Origin: Bacteroidota bacterium
GTDB lineage: Bacteria > Bacteroidota > Bacteroidia > Bacteroidales > FEN-979
Assembly: GCA_026391355.1 (NCBI GenBank)
Contig: JAPLDH010000070.1
Coordinates: 1 to 64,000, forward strand
Direction of reading: 5' to 3'
DNA length: 64,000 nucleotides
A program made the position numbers and the translations under genes. Positions 18,523-27,449 of this stretch are shown here, one piece after another. Numbering within the stretch: the stretch's first letter is position 1; every line of letters begins with the position of its first letter. The notes under the pieces were generated by a model. The model was not told the origin of the DNA. It did no database searches and saw only the letters and a program-made list of their open reading frames with translations.

Positions 18523-21500
18523 TCATTGGATAATAACCTCTCCATTGATTGTCAGAATAATCCCCGGCGCTACTGTAACAGTCCCGTTGGGAGAGATCGT
18601 CAGGTTATTGCATCCCAGTCCCGGGTCTCTTACAACCGGCATATATGTCGGATGAGCGGACATGATCACATCATCAGTAAGGAATGGGATGCCGGGCGGA
18701 CTCCAGTTTGTGGGAGAAATCCAATCGTCGCCGGTTGACCCGATCCAGGTTTTTGGCGTACCCGGAGGAGTTTCAACAACAACAGTGGTTGGTGACGAAT
18801 ATCCTAATGGGCAGGATCCATTCTGAAGAACAGCCCTGTAATCCCAGGTTCCGGTATAGACAGGTACCTCACTATAGGTTGAAAGGCCTGTTGTTCCGCT
18901 GATGTCTGTATATCCACCTCCATTATATTGTTCCTGCCATCCATAGATGTTGCCGGCATATCCTGCCAGTGTGAGCGTTCCCGTTGATCCCCCGTAAATA
19001 ATTGCACTCCCTCCTGTAACCGTACCTCCTATAACTGCGGCACTCACCACCCCGTCAATAAAATAAACTGACGTAGGCGAATCATTCATGGGATTACCTG
19101 AGGCATTTGTGTATTCGCAATCCTGACCCCCATTATCAATATTGTTGAAGCTGAGCACAGAGATTCCGGTGGTATAATTGAAGCCGAGGATAGCAAGTGT
19201 TACACCGTTTGAAAGGGTCTGTGGAGAACTCCCTGTCCAGGTGATCATGATCTTATCCAGGGCGGAGCTTCCTCCCACCGGCAAATTCGCAATGGTGGCG
19301 CCTGAAAGGAGAGCGTTAATGGAAGAAGTACCCAAGTCAAAAGTTAGGATTGCCGGGTCATATTCGATCCTGAGTGACATCGATTTTATCGCTGAAAAAT
19401 TGTTTACAGTTACGGGTATGGCGGTGGCAGAATTGGGACAGGCATAAAACGTACTTACCGTTGTAACAGGTGCATTTACAGGAGCTGCAACCGGGAACAG
19501 GCTTTTCGGGACGGACCTGTGGAAAAACATGCAATAATGAGGGGTTACAGGGTAATCTTTTACTGCAGATCCGGGAACAGTGGCATTCTGATAAAGCATG
19601 TGAAGCGATCCATCGCTGTTTTTGGCAATGGAAGGATAGACAAATTCCTGGCTTACATCCATAGGGGTTGCGGTAAGGTCAATCATATCGCCCCAACTGG
19701 TGCCGAGATCAACCGACGCCCTGCCCCATATATGGCGGAAGTTCTTATCATCGCTCGAAGGATTGCCAACGGTCACTCCCGACCAGATCACAAAGATCTT
19801 GTTGTCATTGTCGACGGTGATTTGAGGAAAACTGCACAGACCTACCCCATAATTGGGTATCCCTACGATGGTGTCGCCGGTTGAGTTGCTCTGAACGTAG
19901 CCCATCAGTTGTCCATTCGCCTCCAGAATGCTTAAATCCAGGCTGTCATTAAGCATCGGCATATCGCTGTTCCAGTAAACCAGTCCGTCGGTTTCCGGCC
20001 AGTAGAGTGTTCCGGATCCGTAGTCGGCCAGTTTCATCCTTCCGAATACCACGTGATACCTGCCCTGGTGGTCCATCTCAACACATAAGGAACCATCGCA
20101 ACCTGTGAAAGGATTAAGGTATTCACCTTCATTGTGCCAGATATATCCATTGTTGAGGATCGGGACTTTTGACCATGTGGTTCCATTATCGGTTGATTTC
20201 ATGATGAATACATCCCGATACCAGCCACCGACAGCAAAAACAAGTGTATCACCGTGAGGCGATCCCCAGGCATAGTTGTCGGCGCTGAATCCCGGGTAAT
20301 AGGATGAATTCAGTTCATTAAGGATCACACCTGCCTCATCCCACGTAACACCTCCATCTAATGAACGATAATAGAGAAGGGCGCCATCCTGTCCGTTGTA
20401 GGTCCCTCCACCAGAAGCGGTGGGTGTCGTCACCACAAGCATATGGATATAATTATTTGTCGGTCCTGAAGTGATCATGTGTGGCCAGTTTAACCCTGGT
20501 GCACCTGAAGGAGGTGAGATATAGCTCTCCGTCCAGCTTCCCGTGCCTCTTGTCGTCCTTGTTGAGATCACCAGTTGAGGATAGGAAGACTGGTGGGCGA
20601 TGACTATCTCACCTGTGTTGTTCCACGGCTGGTATGATGGCCAGCCTGTTCTTTCGGCTTCAATCCTTGATGTTGGTGTCGAATTCCATCCGCCACCATT
20701 CTGGTAGTTATACCCGGTTCCCCTTTCAGGAAAGGATGAATAAGAGGTACCATAGATCCAGGCAGCTCCCATTGTACCGTCGCCATACATATAAAACCGG
20801 TCCTGCATGGATCCGTTTGTTTGAAGATCATATTGTGAATCACCTACAAGTAGTGTCGCAGTTCCAACCATTGCCAGTACAGGTCCGACACCTCCATATT
20901 GAGTGGATCCGTAAACAGAATAAACAGAAAAATAGTAAGTTCCGTCGCCGAAACTGATATCATAATATAAATTTGGGTCAGGTGTACTTGTCAGCAAATA
21001 TCCTGAAAGATATACATTATAACCGCCTGGACCGGGTGTTCCGGGGGGAGCATCCCAGGTAAGATGAATATTATAACCGTTCACTGTAGCATGAAGATTT
21101 GACGGCGGTAAATAACTGGTATTGCCACCCTGTGTCATCTTATAGATACCGTCGGTTGTGCCTGTATTGTATGAACCTGCCCAGCCGGTATTAGCATCAA
21201 TGAAACCTGTGGCCGTGATCTGTGTACCCCAGAGATACTGATCGACATCCCAGGTCAAACCACCGTTGTATGACCATGAAATTCCAAGCCGGTCAGACTG
21301 GTTCAAATAATCCAAGCCAGCGGTTGCATAGGTATTTGTCGTTTGAGGCACATAATTAATGTTATATGTAAACAGAGTTCCTGAATAAGATAATGCCGTA
21401 AAAGATGTGCCCCCATTTGTACTGACTCCTAAGAGGTCGGTTAAACTGGTTCCGGAATTGGTTTTTAAGGCGAGACCGTTTGATGTACTGCAGAATGCAG

Positions 21501-22212
21501 GCATCACATCGTAAGCTGACATATTTGGAACGGAGGTCACCGTCCAGTGATAACCCCTGTCAGACGAAGCATATATCCTGCCCTGAGATGTACCGAACCA
21601 GCAACTGTTGCCATTAACAGCATAATTGGCTGTAAAACCGTACTCTCCAGATTGTGCTGTTGGATTTTGTGATGCCGGAATGGCAGTCCAGGTGGTACCT
21701 CCATTGGTGGTGGTATAGATCTCGAATTTAAGGGGTGAAGAGATTGGATCACCCACGCAGACTCCGTTATTTGCATCCCAGAAATAGATCCAGTCAGGAA
21801 AGGAAGCGCTGTTATTAAAATAGGCAGTTGTCTGCCGGGTCCAGGTTGAACCCCCATTCGTTGTTTTATAGATACCCTGCGGGTTTGAACCGGAAATCAG
21901 ATACATAGCAACCCATGCAGTGTTAGCATCGATCGCAGTGATCATAGAGATCTGGAGTCCTGAGGCATTATTGACAATACCGGCAGTCCAGGTAGTTCCA
22001 CCGTTGATAGTTCTTGTAAAATCCTGAACCGCGACAGTGCCACCAGATCCATCATAAGCCGAAGCCCATATGACCTGCGAACTGACACAGGAAAAGTTCA
22101 TGATTCCCCTGGATGATGTGGTAAAACCGGCTCCCTGCTGGATCCAGGTTTGCGCAGAAAGAGTGAAAGAAACAACCAGCAGGAAAATTACAGGAAAAAT
22201 ATTTTTTTTCAT
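18523..22212 (-). CDS. Giant secreted protein with BNR/YCF48-type repeats, Fn3, cohesin-like and Ig-like domains
   Basis: This is a 1229-residue protein with a signal peptide to about LSAQ (residue 20). Residues about 25-360 have repeated WTNGGTTW-type and 'STNGG' motifs (sialidase/YCF48-type beta-propeller). Residues about 365-450 look like fibronectin III (HLTWDAPPGTPGPGGYNVY), about 490-880 is a second BNR-type propeller (SLDGGVTWDEAG, STDNGTTWSKV), about 930-1075 is cohesin-like, and 1080-1160 is Ig-like. The chain ends in a half-formed repeat (TWIGSTGDDW...LTINGEVIIQ). Such proteins usually carry a T9SS sorting domain after this repeat, and I see none, so the 3' end may have been lost when the downstream restriction gene arrived. 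Confidence 0.75.
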   Translation of the reverse strand: MKKNIFPVIFLLVVSFTLSAQTWIQQGAGFTTSSRGIMNFSCVSSQVIWASAYDGSGGTVAVQDFTRTINGGTTWTAGIVNNASGLQISMITAIDANTAWVAMYLISGSNPQGIYKTTNGGSTWTRQTTAYFNNSASFPDWIYFWDANNGVCVGDPISSPLKFEIYTTTNGGTTWTAIPASQNPTAQSGEYGFTANYAVNGNSCWFGTSQGRIYASSDRGYHWTVTSVPNMSAYDVMPAFCSTSNGLALKTNSGTSLTDLLGVSTNGGTSFTALSYSGTLFTYNINYVPQTTNTYATAGLDYLNQSDRLGISWSYNGGLTWDVDQYLWGTQITATGFIDANTGWAGSYNTGTTDGIYKMTQGGNTSYLPPSNLHATVNGYNIHLTWDAPPGTPGPGGYNVYLSGYLLTSTPDPNLYYDISFGDGTYYFSVYSVYGSTQYGGVGPVLAMVGTATLLVGDSQYDLQTNGSMQDRFYMYGDGTMGAAWIYGTSYSSFPERGTGYNYQNGGGWNSTPTSRIEAERTGWPSYQPWNNTGEIVIAHQSSYPQLVISTRTTRGTGSWTESYISPPSGAPGLNWPHMITSGPTNNYIHMLVVTTPTASGGGTYNGQDGALLYYRSLDGGVTWDEAGVILNELNSSYYPGFSADNYAWGSPHGDTLVFAVGGWYRDVFIMKSTDNGTTWSKVPILNNGYIWHNEGEYLNPFTGCDGSLCVEMDHQGRYHVVFGRMKLADYGSGTLYWPETDGLVYWNSDMPMLNDSLDLSILEANGQLMGYVQSNSTGDTIVGIPNYGVGLCSFPQITVDNDNKIFVIWSGVTVGNPSSDDKNFRHIWGRASVDLGTSWGDMIDLTATPMDVSQEFVYPSIAKNSDGSLHMLYQNATVPGSAVKDYPVTPHYCMFFHRSVPKSLFPVAAPVNAPVTTVSTFYACPNSATAIPVTVNNFSAIKSMSLRIEYDPAILTFDLGTSSINALLSGATIANLPVGGSSALDKIMITWTGSSPQTLSNGVTLAILGFNYTTGISVLSFNNIDNGGQDCEYTNASGNPMNDSPTSVYFIDGVVSAAVIGGTVTGGSAIIYGGSTGTLTLAGYAGNIYGWQEQYNGGGYTDISGTTGLSTYSEVPVYTGTWDYRAVLQNGSCPLGYSSPTTVVVETPPGTPKTWIGSTGDDWISPTNWSPPGIPFLTDDVIMSAHPTYMPVVRDPGLGCNNLTISPNGTVTVAPGIILTINGEVIIQ

Positions 22213-22286
22213 AGAAGAAACAGGAATGATGAAGGGATAAATTTATGAACTATATCGATACCATTGTCGCTTGAAGCTGACAAATT

Positions 22287-22345
22287 TAATGACAAGGATT
22301 ACGAATATGCGAATTCCGAATTAACTTTTCGAATAAAGAATGACG
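22287..22345. repeat. CGAATATG-type repeat words
   Basis: This stretch contains ACGAATATGCGAATTCC and AATGACGAATTCC words. It fills part of the 298-base gap between the big secreted gene and the imported gene at 22511. The remainder (22380-22510) is GC-richer and holds no gene I can support. Confidence 0.6.
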
Positions 22346-22510
22346 AATTCCAATTGAAAATGAAAGACAATATGCTTGTCTACGGTATGAATGCAATGGT
22401 CTAATTCCGTCTGAAATGGGGCCGTTCTGACAGGGTAAGGGAATGACCTGCGACGGACAAGACATTCGGTGGAAAGATGTATGCTTTTCTGCACTACACG
22501 GGCTGGGGAT

Positions 22511-23158
22511 TTACGCTAACAGAGTACCACGCAGTTCCAACGCATTCTTCGCCGCAACCTTTTTGCACCCGCCGACGCACCATTTATCTCCTCCAAGGTG
22601 AAACATCAGGATGGAATAGAAATCGCAGGTAGTCGTGACTAGTGCAAAAATTTCAAACCGTGCAAACTTATCGAAACTTTGGATCTGGGACTGGAGAGGC
22701 GGAATGTCGGCCCCACCCCACTCTTTGTCAGGATAGAATCCGCGTGCTTGCGTAGGCAGGGCGATTCCGATTTGCTGCTTCACCTTCTTGTTGATAGCGT
22801 CGCTCCCTACGACCGTGCCAACATGGCCAACCCATCGCATGCCGCGATCTGTCCATTCCGCGATTAGGCAACCACTCATAGGCCCGGTGAGCACGTCTCC
22901 GGCGGACAGAAGACGCCTCGATGTGTGGCCGTGGACGTAGTTAAGCCACGCGAAGTTAATCGGCATGCCTATATTCAATCCCATAGTGCTGACATGCGGC
23001 AGCGTCAGACCTAGCGCCGGGTCAATACCATCATATAACATCGGTGCCCTGACCTGGACTGGGTCGTTGATAATCGATCCGTCCATGGCTCCTCCGACAT
23101 AGGCCTTGGGACAGTTCCACTTCACTCGAATGCCCTTACAGAAGTATCTTTCGATCAT
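22511..23158 (-). CDS. Unidentified protein with SGC...HxGT signature, possible deamidase-like toxin domain, foreign-looking
   Basis: A 215-residue protein I do not recognise. It has no signal peptide and no Bacteroidota-typical features. Residues 93-115 contain PMSGC and, 15 residues after the cysteine (C97), a histidine in GHVGT (H112). This Cys/His arrangement is reminiscent of the SGC-type glutamine deamidases (CNF1 Cys866/His881, BLF1 Cys94/His106). The resemblance is motif-level only and could be chance. The gene is visibly GC-richer than its flanks, and has a strong AAGGAG upstream, both unusual here. The region around it has no other recognisable genes, so it may be a transferred cargo gene. 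Confidence 0.5.
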   Translation of the reverse strand: MIERYFCKGIRVKWNCPKAYVGGAMDGSIINDPVQVRAPMLYDGIDPALGLTLPHVSTMGLNIGMPINFAWLNYVHGHTSRRLLSAGDVLTGPMSGCLIAEWTDRGMRWVGHVGTVVGSDAINKKVKQQIGIALPTQARGFYPDKEWGGADIPPLQSQIQSFDKFARFEIFALVTTTCDFYSILMFHLGGDKWCVGGCKKVAAKNALELRGTLLA

Positions 23159-23165
23159 GATCTAT

Positions 23166-23171
23166 CTCCTT
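23166..23171 (-). promoter_or_regulatory. Shine-Dalgarno AAGGAG for the gene at 22511-23158
   Basis: On the minus strand AAGGAG lies seven bases before the ATG. Almost no other gene in the window has such a site. It decides the start codon and supports a non-Bacteroidota origin. Confidence 0.75.
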
Positions 23172-23918
23172 ACACACTAAATTTGGATGGCAATTACTAA
23201 TATAAGATTAGGTGTACTAATGAAAAAAGCAAATGTTGCTTTCCTTGACCACCTATCCTATGTAGCTTGTTGTTTGTTATTAAATAATTTACACATAATT
23301 ATTTCTATTTTGGTTCTTTGTATATATTACTGTCATTAGTAACCTAAACCAAAAACCGTCTGTTTTTATGTGAAGTTCACGAAAGTCATGTAAAATTATA
23401 TCAAAATTTTTGATTTAGCAAGAAATAAAAAAAATCTTTTCTCCTGGAAGTTCTTTTGGCTTTTTACACACTGTTAATAACTTATAGACTACCTTCATCA
23501 GCAAAGGAATAATCCTTTTTATCACCGATGATGATATAATACAGAACAACTACCTCACAAGTTATTTCATCATTTTTGAGTACCGGTCAAGACGCATCAG
23601 ACCGAATACTTTCCTAAATATTTGATTTCCGCTATCCCATAAACATACTTTTGCCCCATTCTCTTTTTTTATAAACTCGTAAATCAAAAACTTCATTCTG
23701 AAATCGTAAATCCTGCCTGACGGCAGGCAGGCATCTTTCATACATCATCTATTCCTTGTTCAATGGAATAGGGTCAAGGCACACATGATGCGTCGGCAGC
23801 CTCAGTGCGGGATTTACCTGTATTATTTTAGAAATTTGTACATCATTTGCAGGTTTGGGTCATGTTTGCCACCGGAAAACCATCCATATTGCCGGCTACG
23901 GGCTAGTGCCTGTTAAAA
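23172..23918. other. Gene-free AT-rich region with one hairpin
   Basis: About 750 bases with no gene I can support. A perfect 8-bp hairpin with loop ACGG lies at 23712-23731 (CCTGCCTG / CAGGCAGG), and a related palindrome is at 35158-35177. The minus strand has a frame ending TEAADASCVP at about 23775, which could be the tail of some transposase, but I cannot identify it. Confidence 0.4.
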
Positions 23919-24248
23919 TTAAATCTTGGAAATCAGTTCTTTAAGGAGGGGAAGATCAACTTCAATCGTTTTCCAGACAACATCAAGATCAACATCCAAA
24001 TAATCATGAATCAGTTTATCCCTCATTCCTGCCATTTCTGCCCAGGGGATTTCCGGATGCGATTGCGTAAACGTTTTTGAAATTTTCTTTGTTGCTTCTC
24101 CAATGATTTCAATATTTCTTATCACAGCATCTTGAATCATGACATTTCTGTCAAACTCAAATCTTGAAATTTCGTTCATAAAATTATCAATTTTGCCGAT
24201 GGCTTCAAGAATATGTTCAATATAGACCCAATCGTTCTTATTATTCAT
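23919..24248 (-). CDS. hepT: HEPN-domain (DUF86, HepT-like) toxin
   Basis: This is a 109-residue all-helical protein with the HEPN ribonuclease motif RDKLIHDY (R-x4-H-x-Y) near residue 83. Family members cleave RNA and are neutralised by a partner MNT nucleotidyltransferase that AMPylates the toxin tyrosine in characterised systems (HepT/MntA). Its start overlaps the stop of the MNT gene by four bases (ATGA). The module lies close to the restriction enzyme and other toxin-antitoxin genes. Confidence 0.88.
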   Translation of the reverse strand: MNNKNDWVYIEHILEAIGKIDNFMNEISRFEFDRNVMIQDAVIRNIEIIGEATKKISKTFTQSHPEIPWAEMAGMRDKLIHDYLDVDLDVVWKTIEVDLPLLKELISKI

Positions 24249-24529
24249 TGATAAATAATTTGCAGATCTTTTTGAATACTTTCTTTTAAAATTTTATTCT
24301 TGATCGCACCTTCAGTAACAAGGTCGACTTTGATACCCAACTTTTGTGAAATTAAATTTTCAACATGAACTAATTGAAGAAGAGATAGGGTTGATTTGAA
24401 CCGTACAAGAATATCAATATCACTTTTGCTTGTGTTTTCATTTCTTGCATACGAGCCAAATACACCAATCATTTCAGGATTGTAATCACGCAATGTATTG
24501 ATAATAATATTCGTAACGTCTGAGTTCAT
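24245..24529 (-). CDS. mntA: MNT-type nucleotidyltransferase antitoxin
   Basis: This is a 94-residue minimal nucleotidyltransferase with GVFGSYARNENTSKSDIDIL, the G-S-x(n)-D-x-D core that binds ATP and metal. It is the cognate partner of the HEPN gene that follows with a four-base overlap. A palindromic operator covers the promoter immediately upstream, and the predicted leader is very short. Confidence 0.88.
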   Translation of the reverse strand: MNSDVTNIIINTLRDYNPEMIGVFGSYARNENTSKSDIDILVRFKSTLSLLQLVHVENLISQKLGIKVDLVTEGAIKNKILKESIQKDLQIIYQ

Positions 24530-24535
24530 AAATCA

Positions 24536-24551
24536 ACTTTTGTCAAAAGTA
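24536..24551 (-). promoter_or_regulatory. Promoter -7 box overlapped by a 15-bp palindrome
   Basis: ACTTTTG-T-CAAAAGT is a perfect palindrome at 24536-24550. On the minus strand TACTTTTG (24544-24551) is a TAnnTTTG -7 box for mntA/hepT. The overlap suggests autorepression of the module. Confidence 0.5.
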
Positions 24552-24602
24552 CGAATCTTTTCTTTTAAATAAGCACTATTCGGTTCATGCAGGGGAATTT
24601 CA

Positions 24603-24764
24603 CCCCTACATTCCCATCCCGCTGAAAAATCGGGACAGGCTGTGAAAGTCTCCTTTCATACGGGTCTTCCAGTTCCACCACAATTAGCTGAAATACTTAT
24701 TCCCTTGATTGTCGACAAATATTTTTCAAGCAATGCAAAACAACTGGGCATTATTACTCTGTGA
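24603..24764 (+). other. Possible coding remnant, unidentified
   Basis: One forward frame reads VPPQLAEILIPLIVDKYFSS then NAKQLGIITL and TGA. It has protein-like character but I cannot assign it. It includes a small hairpin (TCCCG/CGGGA, 24617-24635). It sits in a 408-base gap that otherwise holds repeats. Confidence 0.2.
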
Positions 24765-24840
24765 CTTTAAGAATTTGTGAACTGGCGAACTGGAATATAA
24801 ACGTGATGCGTGTCGCGTAACACGTAACGGATGCGACTTT

Positions 24841-24940
24841 GTGGCTCTGTTACTCTGTTACTCTGTTACTTTGTTACTTTGTGCCTCTGTGCCTTTGTGC
24901 CTCTGTGCCTTTGTGCCTCTGTGCCTTTGTGCCTCTGTCA
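24841..24940. repeat. Stutter array (TTACTCTG and CTGTGCCTTTGTGC words)
   Basis: Copies of CTGTTACT are followed by five copies of GCCTCTGTGCCTTTGT. The array reaches exactly to the stop codon of the methyltransferase that ends at 24938. Confidence 0.85.
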
Positions 24941-25741
24941 CTCCTTCTTCGTCGAATTAATCAGTACAAAAGGAATACTTAACTGAAGACCTCCTGATAT
25001 CCGTGATTGCTCGTTTAATTCCAATTCAATCCTGTCAAAGACCTGATCTGTTTTTCCTGCAGGCAAGATCTTTTTCCAGGAATCCATAAACCACATGCGA
25101 ATGAAATAATGATTCAGCATTGCAGTTCCGTTGCTGAATCTGTATTCAAACTGATCATGCTCCAGATCCTTTATAATAAATCCGTGGTTTTGAAGCATCG
25201 CAGTGATTTCATCAAGCGGACGACGTTTTTCATATATATGCTGCCTCATTAAATCAATCTCTTTATTCATGTGGAGATCCATCAACACACGTTCTAACTC
25301 TTCGTAAAACTCGAACATCGTTTTATCGAGGTTCATTGTCAGAACAAATTGTCCTCCTGTTTTAATGATCCTTGAACACTCGGATAATACCTGGTCAATA
25401 TCCCTGACATTATTAATTCCATTATTGCTGACGATCAGATCCACAGAACCTGTATCAAGCGGAATTGATTCGGCAACGCCCTCAATGATCCGGATATTCG
25501 TTATTCCGTAATATTCAATCTTCTGATTTGTCCGGGCTATCGCCTCTTTCCAGGGATCTATACCATAAACAACAGAACCATCGCCCAACCTCATTGCAAG
25601 TTCGATCAATGGAAATCCGGCGCCAAAGCCTATGTCAACAGCAACAATATCCGGTTTATAATCAATATGATCAAGCAATTTTAATCCGAATGGTGCAGAC
25701 CAGAATGGCAATTCGTCGAAAAACTGCATCTTTCCTGACAT
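24938..25741 (-). CDS. Class I SAM-dependent methyltransferase
   Basis: This is a 267-residue cytoplasmic enzyme. Motif I is VDIGFGAGFPLIELA (about residues 35-49), followed by VYGIDPW, and VDLIVSNNGINNV at motif IV. It is similar to UbiE/arsenite-type methyltransferase folds, but the substrate cannot be inferred. It lies 13 bp downstream of a VIT-type transporter on the same strand, so the two may be co-transcribed. Confidence 0.85.
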   Translation of the reverse strand: MSGKMQFFDELPFWSAPFGLKLLDHIDYKPDIVAVDIGFGAGFPLIELAMRLGDGSVVYGIDPWKEAIARTNQKIEYYGITNIRIIEGVAESIPLDTGSVDLIVSNNGINNVRDIDQVLSECSRIIKTGGQFVLTMNLDKTMFEFYEELERVLMDLHMNKEIDLMRQHIYEKRRPLDEITAMLQNHGFIIKDLEHDQFEYRFSNGTAMLNHYFIRMWFMDSWKKILPAGKTDQVFDRIELELNEQSRISGGLQLSIPFVLINSTKKE

Positions 25742-25754
25742 AAATACGAATCCT

Positions 25755-26474
25755 TTAAACCAGGGTATTAAATGCTTTTGCTACGAGGAAAGCAGCAGCC
25801 GCTGCCGCTATCCCGATCATAGTAACCTTTAGCGCTCCTTTCACCGGCGGTTGTCCGGTCACTTTACTTTTAAAATATCCGAATAAAAAAAGACAAATTA
25901 CTGTAAGCATAGCGGAAATAACCAATCCCTGGATCGGTGTCCGGGTAAAAAAATATGCCGTTAAGGGGATCAATCCACCTACAATGTAAGATATCCCAAT
26001 GGTGGCAGCACTGTTCCTTGCCCTGTTTACATTGGGTTTTTCGAGACCCAATTCATATTTCATCATGAAATCCACCCATTTCACCTTGTCCCTGGCCAGT
26101 TCATTGGCAATGATATGCTGGGTTTCCACATTCAATCCATATCCGGCAAAAATCTCCCTCACCTCTTCCTTTTCTTTATCCGGCAGGTTCTCCACTTCAT
26201 TATATTCTCTTTTCTCTTCCGATTGAAAATGCTCCTGTTCCGTCTTACCTGCCAGGTAACCACCCAACCCCATTGCAATGCTTCCTGCAACAATTTCTGC
26301 AATGCCTGCCGTGATCACGATCGCATTGCTTTGAACAGCGCCACTCAACCCCGCAGCCAGCGCAAACGGAACCGTCAATCCGTCTGACATACCAATTACG
26401 ATGTCAGTAATAAAAGCCGAACTTCCCAAATGTTCTTCCTGATGTGAAATCTTACCTGTAACCATACTTCCCAT
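25755..26474 (-). CDS. VIT1/CCC1-family transporter
   Basis: This is a 239-residue protein with about five membrane segments. The first conserved helix carries ITDIVIGMSDGLTVPFALAA. A cytosolic acid-rich insert (about 75-145, including KREYNEVENLPDKEKEE) and two C-terminal helical pairs follow. VIT1/CCC1 proteins export Fe2+ or Mn2+ from the cytosol. A hairpin lies between it and the upstream SGNH gene. An internal start at residue 4 is also possible. Confidence 0.85.
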   Translation of the reverse strand: MGSMVTGKISHQEEHLGSSAFITDIVIGMSDGLTVPFALAAGLSGAVQSNAIVITAGIAEIVAGSIAMGLGGYLAGKTEQEHFQSEEKREYNEVENLPDKEKEEVREIFAGYGLNVETQHIIANELARDKVKWVDFMMKYELGLEKPNVNRARNSAATIGISYIVGGLIPLTAYFFTRTPIQGLVISAMLTVICLFLFGYFKSKVTGQPPVKGALKVTMIGIAAAAAAFLVAKAFNTLV

Positions 26475-26486
26475 GTTGTTTACTAT

Positions 26487-26510
26487 TAGCAGATTTATCC
26501 GGATCTGCTA
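26487..26510. promoter_or_regulatory. Perfect 8-bp inverted repeat upstream of the VIT gene
   Basis: TAGCAGAT (26487-26494) and ATCTGCTA (26503-26510) are separated by eight bases. It may be an operator for the VIT gene or a weak hairpin after the SGNH gene; there is no U-tract. Confidence 0.4.
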
Positions 26511-26520
26511 TCTTCATGAA

Positions 26521-27204
26521 CTATTTCTGCAACAACGCTTTTGCTATCGCTTTCCCGGCAAGCGGTGCCATTACTTTATACCCGGCTTCGTTCGGATGTA
26601 CGCCATCGGTAGTGTATGCGCTTTTCAACCCCTTTCTCTGATCCACCATGGAGGAATAAAAGTCAAGATAAATGATCCCATGACCATCCGCATATTTTTT
26701 TATCATTTCATTCAGGGTTGCAATTTTTTTTGGTGGTCTAAGGCCAGGTTTCCACGGATAATCGAAAACAGGTAGTAACGAACAAAGGATCACTGTTATT
26801 CCATTGGTTTTTGCCAGTTCAGCCATAGAGAAAATATTACCTGCAATCATTTCAAGTGTGGAAGGACCGGTATTACCGGCGATATCATTGGTGCCTGCCA
26901 GAATGACAACAACTTTTGGTTTCAGATTGATCACATCCGCCCTGAACCGAAGCAGCATCTGAGGAGTGGTTTGACCGCTGATACCACGATTGACATATGG
27001 TCTCCCTGCAAAAAATGCCGGGTATTTTTCGCTCCAAACTTCTGTAATGGAATTGCCCATAAAAACAACACGGTTTTCTCCCGGAGCAGGCGGACCAAGT
27101 TTTGCATTTTCCTTCCTGTACCGGCCTAAATTCGCCCAGTCCTGACCATTTGAAACTTCAAGAGTAAACATTGATAATAAGAGGAATGTAACAATAATCT
27201 TCAT
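26521..27204 (-). CDS. SGNH/GDSL hydrolase, exported
   Basis: This is a 227-residue protein with a signal peptide to about SNG (residue 20). It has the GDSL-like block I VVFMGNSITE (catalytic serine in the NSIT motif), GTNDIAG (block III) and DGVHPNEAGY near the end (block V, catalytic Asp-x-x-His). Family members hydrolyse acyl or carbohydrate esters. The substrate is unknown. It is probably periplasmic. Confidence 0.87.
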   Translation of the reverse strand: MKIIVTFLLLSMFTLEVSNGQDWANLGRYRKENAKLGPPAPGENRVVFMGNSITEVWSEKYPAFFAGRPYVNRGISGQTTPQMLLRFRADVINLKPKVVVILAGTNDIAGNTGPSTLEMIAGNIFSMAELAKTNGITVILCSLLPVFDYPWKPGLRPPKKIATLNEMIKKYADGHGIIYLDFYSSMVDQRKGLKSAYTTDGVHPNEAGYKVMAPLAGKAIAKALLQK

Positions 27205-27221
27205 AATTCATATTTCATAAT

Positions 27222-27350
27222 TTATCCTGGTCCGTTCATTCTCTCAAAAGTTCTCATCAGATCTTCAGGTCCCGCTTTGGTCACGGCTTCACTAAATCCG
27301 AAAGTCAGTTCTGTTTTCCCTTGTGTTAATTGTTCAAAAACAGCATTTAT
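27222..27350 (-). pseudogene. Short-chain dehydrogenase C-terminal remnant
   Basis: On the minus strand, about 42 codons read INAVFEQLTQGKTELTFGFSE, then AVTKAGPEDLMRTFERMN and GPG, stop. This looks like the C-terminal end of DltE-like SDR proteins. An in-frame stop precedes it at 27351-27353, and there is no catalytic or NAD-binding region. It is a broken gene tail. Assigned by resemblance. Confidence 0.55.
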
Positions 27351-27449
27351 TTAGATGTCAGTAAAGGTTTAACACGGCTATTAAAGCCTTGTCCTGAATG
27401 ACAAATGTAATAATTTTCCTTGAATCGTTTAAACTGAAGGGTTCGGATA

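Noticed and set aside
23760-23830. Minus-strand TEAADASCVP tail
   Set aside because: Looks like a transposase end but preceded by a stop after 15 codons; not enough to name.
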